Source: a virus. From it: a stretch of DNA of 21,605 nucleotides. The notes under the pieces are model-generated. The model was not told the origin of the DNA, ran no database searches, and saw only the letters and a list, made by a program, of their open reading frames with translations. Both the position numbers and the translations under genes were made by a program. The stretch is from the IMG/VR virus record IMGVR_UViG_3300048804_000205, positions 1 through 21,605 of that record, one strand, 5' to 3'. Shown piece by piece: positions 4,590 through 12,910 of this stretch; the first letter of the stretch is position 1, and each line of letters begins with the position of its first letter.

Positions 4590-6725
4590 TTAAGCTATCT
4601 TATTCCCCGCAGCCTTCCATGCTGTTTTATCGGTGCCAGTTCCACCATCATAAAAGATGGTGCTGTGTCCACTCTCTTTTAGATTATTTCCTGTAACCAG
4701 GTTGTTATTGCTACCGATCCCAACCCAAAATCCATACCCCGTTCGCGGGGCTGCTCCCCCTTTATAAGCACTATTCCCAAAGGCGATGTTTTCACTAGCA
4801 CCACCCGCTGCACCCGTAGAAAAGGCGAGATTCGTCCACGCATTATCTGTGTTGGCTCCGTTTTGTGTCACGACGTTGCCGTTCATAGTTGAGTACAGGG
4901 CATCAGCTAACTCTAGGCCATTCTTACCGTTATAAAAGACCTCGTTATCGTTAACACACCCATACGAAAGAGTAACCCCAACAGTCGTGTCGGATCCGAT
5001 GCCGCTGGCGTGGTTCCCAACTACTGCATTTCCAGAAACGTTCATATACTCACATCTACAAGCGAGAAAGATCCCATGCCCGTCTGTTGGACCCCCACCA
5101 CTACAGGTGTTACCGATAATCACCGATCCGGCGCCATCAGCTTCAATGTCGATGTTAGCGTAAGACGCATAGTACAGGCTGTTGCCACAGATAAGGTTCT
5201 GCACACCCCCATTGACAGCAACACCCTCAAAAGGTCTACCTGTGGTATCCCCCGAAGAAGTGCACCCCACGACTGCACAGTGTTCACAGTTGAAGATGAA
5301 GTAAGCAGCTATCGCGTGGGTGGTAACAACACAACTACGAACCATACAATCGTTAGAGTTAATCAAAAAGAAACCACCGAACTCAAGGGACATACAACCA
5401 ATAATATGAACATAGGCAGCGTGGTCACAATACACAAGGTAACTCCCATTAGAGGCCCCAACACACGAACACCCCTCAATGGTGACGTGTTCGCAATATA
5501 GGACATTAATACCACAGTATGTGTTTGTAAAGTGAACCTTTTGGACACTAACATACGGAGGTTCTATACAACCAGAAAGATAGATCCCATCCATAGTAGG
5601 CACCCCAGCACCACCAGAACTTGCGATTGTGAGGTCACGGATGATAATACCTGAGTTTCCCATGTCCCCATCAGCGTTACGTATTGCCCCCGTGCCAACA
5701 CCACCTACAGTACTGAGTATTGTGGCCCTGCCCACCCCACATAAAGTGATGTTATCATAGACGTTCACTGCCGCAGCGAGGTTATACGTGCCGTCTAGGA
5801 TCATAACGGTTCCACCACCAACTGCGTGAGCTGCGTCAAGTGCGGCCTGTATCTGTACATCATCTGCCGTGCCATCACAGATGAAGTCCGCCCCTACCTT
5901 TTTGAGTGATGTTGACTGAGCAACAACCTGTGTAGCCTGTATAGGTCCAATGTCACGCGCTAGGTCAGCATACTGGTTTGCTAAGTTAAACATTCGAGCG
6001 TAAGTGTGGGGGGCACTCACCGAGGGTGCTACGGCCCACGTGTGATTAGTGTGTGGGACCCTCCAGCGTTCCGCCTCGTAGTTCTGTTCGATCTCTAATG
6101 TTGTGAGGACTCGGTTAAATATACGAATAAGGTAGACTTTACCGCGCAAGACAAAAACAGAAGTGCCACCATCAGAGACTTGGAAATTGAGTCCCTGTAC
6201 TGGGGACTCAGCATTGGTTCCGGTGTTATTGTAAAGCCCTCTAAGGTAAATGTTAGTGTTGTTTGCCCCCCCAGTCTTGTTATGGGTTACAACCACATGA
6301 TATACTTGACCGATGGTGATGGCCGCAGCGGTCTTAACCCTGATTTTAAGCGACCACCCAGCACCATAGGATTCAAACCATATTTTCCCATCGTCGTTGA
6401 AATAATAAAGGAACCAACCCGCTGCCGTAGTATCGTCAAAATCCCCGCAGATCTCTTGGCTCTGTCCGGCACCCGTGCTTGCGCTAATCGAGAACACTGC
6501 TTCAACCGAGAATGTATCAGTGAGTCCCCACGTACCCGAACTCCGCATATACGCGGTGAGACCATCAAAACCATAGAAGGGTGCCTTGCTCGTGGCGATA
6601 CCCTGCTTGGCGTCCCAGTTAGAGAGGTCGTATGAACCAGGGGTGATGTGGTTTATGATGGGACCTATCGACTCACTAAAGTCATACTTATGCGTGCACC
6701 CTACCTCAGTTGCATCAAAGATCAT
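4590..6725 (-). CDS. LamG plus beta-helix tailspike/fibre protein
   Basis: A 711-residue protein whose ATG overlaps the preceding TGA as ATGA. Residues about 10-228 form a LamG/concanavalin-like sandwich (HKYDF near the start, GLTAYMRSSGTWGL, SVEAVFSI, YHVVVTHN, and the closing QNYEAERWR helix). Such domains bind glycans. From about residue 275 comes a right-handed parallel beta-helix of the NosD/pectate-lyase kind: GADFICDGTADDVQIQAALD, GGGTVMILDGTYNL, then many turns with V-x-G-N and N-x-I-x-G-N patterns. The end, GTGTDKTAWKAAGNKIA, matches the end of its upstream paralogue. It probably forms a trimeric host-binding or depolymerising spike on the tail tip. No catalytic residues can be assigned. 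Confidence 0.8.
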   Translation of the reverse strand: MIFDATEVGCTHKYDFSESIGPIINHITPGSYDLSNWDAKQGIATSKAPFYGFDGLTAYMRSSGTWGLTDTFSVEAVFSISASTGAGQSQEICGDFDDTTAAGWFLYYFNDDGKIWFESYGAGWSLKIRVKTAAAITIGQVYHVVVTHNKTGGANNTNIYLRGLYNNTGTNAESPVQGLNFQVSDGGTSVFVLRGKVYLIRIFNRVLTTLEIEQNYEAERWRVPHTNHTWAVAPSVSAPHTYARMFNLANQYADLARDIGPIQATQVVAQSTSLKKVGADFICDGTADDVQIQAALDAAHAVGGGTVMILDGTYNLAAAVNVYDNITLCGVGRATILSTVGGVGTGAIRNADGDMGNSGIIIRDLTIASSGGAGVPTMDGIYLSGCIEPPYVSVQKVHFTNTYCGINVLYCEHVTIEGCSCVGASNGSYLVYCDHAAYVHIIGCMSLEFGGFFLINSNDCMVRSCVVTTHAIAAYFIFNCEHCAVVGCTSSGDTTGRPFEGVAVNGGVQNLICGNSLYYASYANIDIEADGAGSVIIGNTCSGGGPTDGHGIFLACRCEYMNVSGNAVVGNHASGIGSDTTVGVTLSYGCVNDNEVFYNGKNGLELADALYSTMNGNVVTQNGANTDNAWTNLAFSTGAAGGASENIAFGNSAYKGGAAPRTGYGFWVGIGSNNNLVTGNNLKESGHSTIFYDGGTGTDKTAWKAAGNKIA
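4594..4610. repeat. 17-bp identity between tailspike gene 3' ends (copy 1)
   Basis: GCTATCTTATTCCCCGC here is identical to 6726-6742, the same codons at the end of the neighbouring tailspike gene. The flanking 40 bp are also alike. This indicates duplication or recombination of the 3' module. Confidence 0.7.
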
Positions 6726-8149
6726 GCTATCTTATTCCCCGCTGTCAGCCACGCTGTTGTATCGGTGCCCGTTCCTGAGTTGTTTATCGTTCCCGCAGAA
6801 CCACCCTCTTTGAGATTGTTTGCAGTTACTAAATTAGAGGCACAGCTCGCCCCAACAATACTTATCCCATAATTAGGGTATATTGGCCCCCCACCCTTGT
6901 GGCAGCGGTTCCCAATTATAGTATTATCGCTAGACGAATTGGCTAATATTATATTGGGGCCGGAGTGGCCTTGTGCGTTTGCACTCACATTATTGCTTTC
7001 AATAACGTTCCGGTTGCTCCCAGTTAACGTTATTCCTGCCTCATGATTTCTGTAGATCACATTGTTTGAAACTGTGCAGTAAGACGCCGTGCCTAGATAA
7101 ATTCCTGCGTTACCAGTTGAGTATGAACAAGTATTACCACTGACCGTCGCATAGTTTGAATTGGCAATAATAAGGTTCATGCCGTTTTGGTACATTGAAT
7201 TACCAACTATGGTGGTATAATGGGCGCTTGCTTCAAGGGTGATCCCGTACCCAGAGTTGTTCCTAAACGTGTTACCGAGGATTGAGTTGTATGTCGCCCC
7301 GACAACACGAAGGCCATAGGCATTATTATACAATGTGCACCCTGTCACAGCGGTTCGCACCGTTGCCGTTGAGAGGTCTATCCCATAGTAGCTGTTACCA
7401 AAACCATCGGTGTTTGCTATTACACAGTCCGAGCAGCCAGTGAGGAGCATGCCGTTACCATTTCCGGTGGCGGTGTTGTTCGTGAACTGAACGGTCGAAC
7501 CTGAAGCGTTAATCCCTGCACCACCACCACACCCAAATGCCACACATTTGTCCACTATGAACGCCTTACTACCTTCCACATATATGCCAGAGCTTCTGGT
7601 GTACTTAACATAGCAATTCCTTATGATGTTACGCGCAGAGGTGTCCGTACAATTATAAAAGGCTATGCCAAGCTGAGTTCCCGCCACCTGGTTTGAATTA
7701 TTGCCATCTACCACAAGATCCTTGACCACCATATTTTTGTTGCCTGGGGCTGCTACGGTATTATGGGTTATCGCATTAATGTTTGCGTTGACACCGTTTT
7801 TGATCTTGATAATCGTATTACCACCCATCCCACTTAGGGTGATCTTATCTTTAAGTTTAATCGGACCACCTATAACATACGTTCCTTCGAGCAGCAGAAC
7901 CTCACCACCACCAGCGGCCACTGCCTCGTCAATTGCCGTGTTGATCGTGGTCTCTGCGTTGGTCGCACCTATCGGTATGAGGTGGTCTGCACCTATCCCG
8001 TGGATCGACGTGCCGTCTATTGCCACAGTAACGGTGACGGTGATTGCTCCAAAGTCTGCCTTGGCCGCTGTGTATTGTCCCTCTATATTGTTGAGTCTTG
8101 CGGCAGTAATATCGTCCGCGTCGCTCCAGGTGTATGGTGTATAAGTCAT
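6722..8149 (-). CDS. Beta-helix tailspike/fibre protein
   Basis: ATG at 8149 is preferred over the upstream in-frame ATG at 8167. It has GGTGA seven bases before it and forms an ATGA overlap with the preceding stop, giving 475 residues. The N-terminus (MTYTPYTWSDADDITAARLN, then NIEGQY) is the W-x-D-x-D-x-I-T-A-x-x-L-N-x-I-E segment common on phage fibre proteins as a tail attachment peptide. The body is a parallel beta-helix: GGGEVLLLEGTYVIGGPIKL, DKITLSGMGGNTII, then repeated turns rich in Asn/Gly (VSGNTCSYSTGNAGI, VSNNVIYRNHEAGI). The last ~100 residues resemble those of the next gene product. Likely host-surface polysaccharide binding or cleavage. Confidence 0.82.
   Translation of the reverse strand: MTYTPYTWSDADDITAARLNNIEGQYTAAKADFGAITVTVTVAIDGTSIHGIGADHLIPIGATNAETTINTAIDEAVAAGGGEVLLLEGTYVIGGPIKLKDKITLSGMGGNTIIKIKNGVNANINAITHNTVAAPGNKNMVVKDLVVDGNNSNQVAGTQLGIAFYNCTDTSARNIIRNCYVKYTRSSGIYVEGSKAFIVDKCVAFGCGGGAGINASGSTVQFTNNTATGNGNGMLLTGCSDCVIANTDGFGNSYYGIDLSTATVRTAVTGCTLYNNAYGLRVVGATYNSILGNTFRNNSGYGITLEASAHYTTIVGNSMYQNGMNLIIANSNYATVSGNTCSYSTGNAGIYLGTASYCTVSNNVIYRNHEAGITLTGSNRNVIESNNVSANAQGHSGPNIILANSSSDNTIIGNRCHKGGGPIYPNYGISIVGASCASNLVTANNLKEGGSAGTINNSGTGTDTTAWLTAGNKIA
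6726..6742. repeat. 17-bp identity between tailspike gene 3' ends (copy 2)
   Basis: Second copy of GCTATCTTATTCCCCGC, encoding the conserved AGNKIA end of the upstream tailspike. See copy 1 at 4594-4610. Confidence 0.7.
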
Positions 8150-8685
8150 GTTGCTGTCACCGTCCATGTAATAATCATTGAAATTGTATTGTTCTTGTTA
8201 ACGTTCGGGCTTATCACCACACGGGCAAACATGGTACCCAGTATAGAGGCATTGAAAAGCCCTGCCTCCTTCAATGTAACTGGCTCAGTCGCGGGATATG
8301 CGGCAGGGATATAACATTTTATCGTGATAACGCCGGTCGAGGTGTAGCCAAGGTAGGTTATCATATCACGGTAGACCTCTGCCACGAGCGCCGTATCCCC
8401 TACCACTACAGCCGTGTCGCCCGTGCCAACGGCGAAGTGCGTGAGTCGGCTCGTGGTGGCGTCCTTATCTTTCAATCTGTTTACGAAAAGATCCTTGCCA
8501 ACGCTGGTGATAAGGTTGTGTGCGGTCTGCGTAGCTTCTGCTAACGCTGAGAAGTCTTCACCTTCTCGTATCCTATGTTCGATCTCCTCAACGCTTGTGT
8601 TATAAAATGCAGCAAGCTTCATTAGGTCAAACGTTTGAATCGTAACGTTATCCTTTACTTTTAATTCTTCTTTTAATTCACACAT
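8146..8685 (-). CDS. Small tail fibre/baseplate-associated protein
   Basis: A 179-residue protein from ATG 8685, overlapping the hub gene by 13 bp. The first ~65 residues are helical and charged, a probable stalk. The rest has the pattern of phage fibre attachment proteins: LTHFAVGTGDTAVVVGDTAL, a beta-rich part with Y-x-P-A-x-Y-P-A-T-E-P, then LKEAGLFNASILGTMFARVV and a final beta-strand ISMIITWTV. Proteins of this kind sit between the tail hub and the large spikes. Its gene order, between hub and beta-helix spikes, agrees. No enzymatic motif. Confidence 0.65.
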   Translation of the reverse strand: MCELKEELKVKDNVTIQTFDLMKLAAFYNTSVEEIEHRIREGEDFSALAEATQTAHNLITSVGKDLFVNRLKDKDATTSRLTHFAVGTGDTAVVVGDTALVAEVYRDMITYLGYTSTGVITIKCYIPAAYPATEPVTLKEAGLFNASILGTMFARVVISPNVNKNNTISMIITWTVTAT

Positions 8686-11186
8686 TCTGAAAATCCTACC
8701 TTGGCATCAGTCGTTGCGGTATGTGCGGGTGCCCCGTTAGTTTGTGAAAATGAATCTGTTACAGTTAAGGACTCAGGGCTCCTTGTTAGCAGTACTAGCG
8801 TTTGCCCCTCATTGATCTTGAAGGTTCGGCCAGAGGCTGCCTCATCTGTAAAGAACTTTGTCCAGCCACCCAGAGCTTCCCCAGACGCCGCTGTAACGTC
8901 GTATGTGTATTGCACGAACGATTCATCAGCGGTTGAAACCTCAGTGATTAGGTAGGCATCATCTAAGTCAAGGTCAGGAAGATCAACAGTTAATAACTGA
9001 CCGGCTTTAAGTCCTGGGGTATGCGTGGTGAACTTCACTACCTCTGGGATGGTTCCATACTTGGCAAGCAACCGCGCTGCTTTCTCAAGCGCCCATGAGG
9101 TATCATCGAGTGTGCCATCGTTTTCGATAGTTTCATATATCCCCGTCCCAGACCCCTCAAGGGCTGCTTGTGTCGCCTGAGCAGTAGCATCATCAACCAC
9201 ATCAAGGAGGGGGAAACTGTACTGGTACGTAACGGAGAGCTTTTGATCCTGCTCAAGAATGTCGCCTTGGCTTGTGTGGCTATAACGCCACCGTTCTGCA
9301 AGGTAGTTCTGCCTTAACTGCTCCTCGGTGAGCAGCCCCGTTGTGAGGGTGTCTGGGTCTGGGTATGACATCGGGGGAATAATTGAGCTGCGGAACAGTC
9401 TGAATAGAAGGAACGACCCATAAAAGGGACGATTAAACGCTGCACGGTTGCCTATGTACGCATCGTACGAACTATCACTCATAAAGGCCGTTACTGTGCC
9501 TGTGGTGGTGGCTGTGACCGTCTGTTTTGCTCCATTTATATAAACTGTAGGTAGGTTGCCAATGGTGGTGCTATCCCAGACGATTTGAACGTGGTAGTAG
9601 TGCCCCACCGTGATCGTGTTAGCGGGGGTCGAGTAAACTATATAGCCCCCCCCAATACCATAGCGCCAAATTGACACGCTATTGGTTGTGTTGTTAATGT
9701 AGACTATGAAATCGCCTTTATCAAACAACCGAGGATCTGTTGACGTAAGCCCCCACCAGAAGATCCACTCCATAGTCATCTGTTGGAGGTTGTCAATGGG
9801 TATGTCATGGGGGATCTTGATGTAGTCCGCAGCGTTGGTAAAGCGCCAGCTCCCTGCACCAGTTGAGAGTGGCCTATAGCTATTCTCATACGCGGTGGCA
9901 TCCATCCCCACCCCAGCTTCCGACCTGTTCTTGAGCGTCGCGTCGGCGTTGTCGCTGAAGTCATACTCAATTGAGCTAAACTTTTTGTATGCCTCAACCT
10001 TTTGTGACTGTGTTATCGTGTCAGAGTTGTCAGACCAGTACCAGTCCTTATCCTCATCGACGCTCTGGATGCCTGTGGTTTGAGCAACGCCATCTACGGT
10101 GATCGTTGGCACTTTAGCAACCTGATACTGTAACTTAAATGACGTGAGCTTACCGTCACCTAAGAACGTCTCGGTGCGAGGTTCACTTAATTGGTTGCCA
10201 CCTTGGATCCATTGCCGGTTCCTGTACTCTGCTGTGGACTCACTAGCATCAAGGGTGATATAATGACAATCTGTGTCGGTGAGTTCAAACGGTGCTATGT
10301 TGCGGGTTCGCTCAAAGAAGTGCAGTTCTTTATCGCAGTCAATATACCAGGAGAACCCACACTGTTCAGCAAGCTGGTTAAATGCTTCAGCGACTGTGCA
10401 GTAATTAAAGACCGCCTTATCAAGAGTGATGCCTGGTTCAACGTGTCCACCACTTGCGATCTTTACTGCTACAACCCCCTCACCCGTCAGAAAATACTGA
10501 TTGATGTGGAGGACGATGTCATCAGCACTCATGTCCTCATAATTCCAACCGATAAGGTGGCGGGTAGCAAGTGTAGAATAATCAGCACATTTGTATGCGT
10601 ATTCATAACCATCAACATCCCCAATCTGGTTGCGTTGACGGTCTGTGATTATACCTGCAAATAGTTGAGTAGTATCTGAATCCCAAAGCTCGACTGGCTG
10701 GCCGACTTCCCCTGCATCTGGATCAGTTAAGTGTCGCGTGGTGAATGAAAGAGTGTTCCTACCGTCAAGCTGGTCAATGACATTTACAGTGTTCGGTACG
10801 AGCTTTGTAGAAAAATCAACACCATTTATATAGACTCCGGCAGCCTCATGGCAAGGGGTTGTGAGGGCTGCCATCGTGACGCCACCAGATAAAATACTAC
10901 CATGACATCTGTGGTACACTACCAATATTGGGAAATACTTTGAGGTGTCAAAGGGGCCAACTACTAATTCTGTCCCCGCTGGTAACGAAACAGATTGACA
11001 CCAATAAAGGCCTACATCATAGGGATCAAATGAACGGTAAACAACAACGTCATCAACCGCAGAATCATTATAAAAATGTAGGTATGTCCGCTCATCAATC
11101 CTAATATAATCCGTGCCGTTCACAGGGTAATATGTTGGTGACGGTCCCCCAACAGTAAGGAGAAATGGGATGATACAGTCGGTCAC
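8673..11186 (-). CDS. Tail hub/tail-associated protein with inserted LamG domain
   Basis: An 837-residue protein starting with GTG at 11186 after AGGAG. Residues 19-110 resemble the GPF-domain proteins encoded at 19230-19977 (for example VVGPFDTSKYF). Residues 117-400 look like a phage hub of the gpD/gp44-like (Tal) type: YINGVDFSTK, LSFTTRHLTDPDAGEVGQPV, LFAGIITDR, AFNQLAEQCGFSWYID, KELHFFERT. Residues 405-635 are a LamG-like sandwich ending QNYLAERWRYSHT, inserted between DTITQ and GDILEQDQKLSVTYQY, two parts that are contiguous in ordinary hub proteins. The C-terminal part (660-800) resumes the hub fold. Such proteins form the tail tip. The LamG insert would put a glycan-binding head on the hub. 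Confidence 0.75.
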   Translation of the reverse strand: MTDCIIPFLLTVGGPSPTYYPVNGTDYIRIDERTYLHFYNDSAVDDVVVYRSFDPYDVGLYWCQSVSLPAGTELVVGPFDTSKYFPILVVYHRCHGSILSGGVTMAALTTPCHEAAGVYINGVDFSTKLVPNTVNVIDQLDGRNTLSFTTRHLTDPDAGEVGQPVELWDSDTTQLFAGIITDRQRNQIGDVDGYEYAYKCADYSTLATRHLIGWNYEDMSADDIVLHINQYFLTGEGVVAVKIASGGHVEPGITLDKAVFNYCTVAEAFNQLAEQCGFSWYIDCDKELHFFERTRNIAPFELTDTDCHYITLDASESTAEYRNRQWIQGGNQLSEPRTETFLGDGKLTSFKLQYQVAKVPTITVDGVAQTTGIQSVDEDKDWYWSDNSDTITQSQKVEAYKKFSSIEYDFSDNADATLKNRSEAGVGMDATAYENSYRPLSTGAGSWRFTNAADYIKIPHDIPIDNLQQMTMEWIFWWGLTSTDPRLFDKGDFIVYINNTTNSVSIWRYGIGGGYIVYSTPANTITVGHYYHVQIVWDSTTIGNLPTVYINGAKQTVTATTTGTVTAFMSDSSYDAYIGNRAAFNRPFYGSFLLFRLFRSSIIPPMSYPDPDTLTTGLLTEEQLRQNYLAERWRYSHTSQGDILEQDQKLSVTYQYSFPLLDVVDDATAQATQAALEGSGTGIYETIENDGTLDDTSWALEKAARLLAKYGTIPEVVKFTTHTPGLKAGQLLTVDLPDLDLDDAYLITEVSTADESFVQYTYDVTAASGEALGGWTKFFTDEAASGRTFKINEGQTLVLLTRSPESLTVTDSFSQTNGAPAHTATTDAKVGFSECVN

Positions 11187-11211
11187 TTTTTATAATCTCC
11201 TTTTTATTATT

Positions 11212-12906
11212 CTATGGGGTGTAAGGCGTGTCATTTAATACCGAGATATACAGGTTTGTATTATCGTAAGTGATAGTTGGGTAGGGGCCAAAAAGCGGTA
11301 AGGGAAAAGGGCCTATAAACGTGCCGCGATCCGGGGATAACGCAAGGGTATAATCTATCGTTTCGTCGGCCCCGGTAACGGTTATATCGTGAACGCGGCA
11401 ACCGTCGCCAATATTCCCGTGTTTTAATAGTAATAATTCGTTGCCGGTATTGGTGAATGTGTCCGTTAATATAGGGGCTGTACCACCACACGCCCCCGCA
11501 CCCGCGTAAGAGGGTATTATCCCATCTGATTGCATACCGCGGGCGGTAACATAACTATCGACTAAGAGGGTTATACCCGCTGCCGTAATAATCGGAACGG
11601 GTGCCGCTCCAATGCGATTTCCGCTTATTTTTACATTGCTTGTTTTATCTAGTATCCATATTTTACCATTTGCCGAAAATGTGTTATTTCTTATTACAAT
11701 ATTATTCCACGATGAATCGGTGGTGTTTTCATCACCATATATACTACCTATCGCGCTTCCGAGAAATAAGAATCCCGTGCCAAATGATTGCGGGGTTAAA
11801 CCCTCCGCAACAGATGGTATCGCTCCGAAATCGTTATTATAAACTTCTAGCCCGTCAACTGTAATTTTATTTACCCAATCGTTCATATCTCGCGCGCAAA
11901 AAGGCATACCATAAAATGTATTATTCCTGACAATATTATCGGTAAACGTAGAACCCCCATTATTATTTATCCAAAACCCCCACGATGCGCCCGCGCCGTT
12001 TACTGTGATACTATTATTTTCAAATACGTTATCCCGCGTATCAGTGTAAACCGCGGTTGCGTCGGTTTTAAACATTAACCCCACTGAGTTCACCGATACC
12101 GTATTATTCGAAAAAGTATTGTATGACGAACCACTTGCGACACATAGTCCTATAGAATATCCTGCCGTGGCATATGTTACGATATTATTGTCAACTAGGT
12201 TATTATTAGACCAGTATAGTAGTTGGGGGCCCCCCAGAGAATCAATAATCGTATTTCCGGTTATAAAACTATCACACATCGCATCATATTCTACCCCCCA
12301 GTTACTACAAAGGTCCATCGTGTTATTTTTAACCGTGATATTAGTTCCTGCGATATGACCAGCGAGGATCGGGAAACCAGTAGTCATACTCGGCCCGATC
12401 GCCGCGTCATAAAAATAACAGTTTTGTATTGTAATGTCAGATATCCTTGGGATGGGTCCGTACGTAGCGTCGTAGCCCCCAAACTCTACACAGCACGCGT
12501 ATTGAGCTAAGGGGGTTGCATAACTCCTATTATTCATATCAAACGACAGATTATCAACGGTTATGTTGCTATCCCCCGTCGTTAAGCCGTTTTTATTCGT
12601 TAGTATCGCCCTGCATACGCGCGTTTCACCAGCGGCGTGTTTAATCATAGGCTTAGCGCCACCCGTTGCACCGAGTAAGATAATGTTAGAAGATGCGGCG
12701 AAGCAATAATAGAATGGAGGGTCGTAACTGTACCATGGTACCTCTGCCTGCGTCGTTACTTTATAGTTAACCGATGGTATAGGGAATAATACGGTATTAG
12801 TCCAGAGTGCCGCCTCCGCTGCGTTTATCGCATCCTGTATCGCTACGGTATCGTCGGTCGTCCCATCTCCGGTAGCGCCGTAATCGGTAACGTCAAATGT
12901 GGTCAT
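11212..12906 (-). CDS. Pectate-lyase-type (Pectate_lyase_3) tailspike
   Basis: The ATG at 12906 gives 564 residues; a TTG at 12918 is an alternative that would overlap the previous gene by 8 bp. The N-terminus has the hallmark of the pectate_lyase_3/GH28-like beta-helix head of tailspikes, DYGATGDGTTDDTVAIQDAI. It is followed by many beta-helix turns with Asn ladders (ITVKNNTMDLCSNWGVEY, LVDNNIVTYATAGYSIGL, YNTFSNNTVSVNSVGL). The last ~110 residues leave the helix pattern and form a beta-rich cap, probably the receptor or trimerisation part. The gene lies between the lectin-like gene and the hub, in a stretch visibly richer in CG dinucleotides than the genes to its left, which hints at separate acquisition. 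Confidence 0.82.
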   Translation of the reverse strand: MTTFDVTDYGATGDGTTDDTVAIQDAINAAEAALWTNTVLFPIPSVNYKVTTQAEVPWYSYDPPFYYCFAASSNIILLGATGGAKPMIKHAAGETRVCRAILTNKNGLTTGDSNITVDNLSFDMNNRSYATPLAQYACCVEFGGYDATYGPIPRISDITIQNCYFYDAAIGPSMTTGFPILAGHIAGTNITVKNNTMDLCSNWGVEYDAMCDSFITGNTIIDSLGGPQLLYWSNNNLVDNNIVTYATAGYSIGLCVASGSSYNTFSNNTVSVNSVGLMFKTDATAVYTDTRDNVFENNSITVNGAGASWGFWINNNGGSTFTDNIVRNNTFYGMPFCARDMNDWVNKITVDGLEVYNNDFGAIPSVAEGLTPQSFGTGFLFLGSAIGSIYGDENTTDSSWNNIVIRNNTFSANGKIWILDKTSNVKISGNRIGAAPVPIITAAGITLLVDSYVTARGMQSDGIIPSYAGAGACGGTAPILTDTFTNTGNELLLLKHGNIGDGCRVHDITVTGADETIDYTLALSPDRGTFIGPFPLPLFGPYPTITYDNTNLYISVLNDTPYTP

Positions 12907-12910
12907 GGTT

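Noticed and set aside
5010-5501. A 163-codon plus-strand frame opposite the LamG/beta-helix spike gene
   Set aside because: It is a shadow of a clearly coding minus-strand gene, has no domain pattern and no ribosome site, and its neighbours on that strand are also non-coding.
8150-8167. Upstream ATG (8167) as start of the beta-helix protein
   Set aside because: ATG 8149 has GGTGA at the right distance, forms an ATGA overlap, and begins the conserved fibre N-terminus directly.
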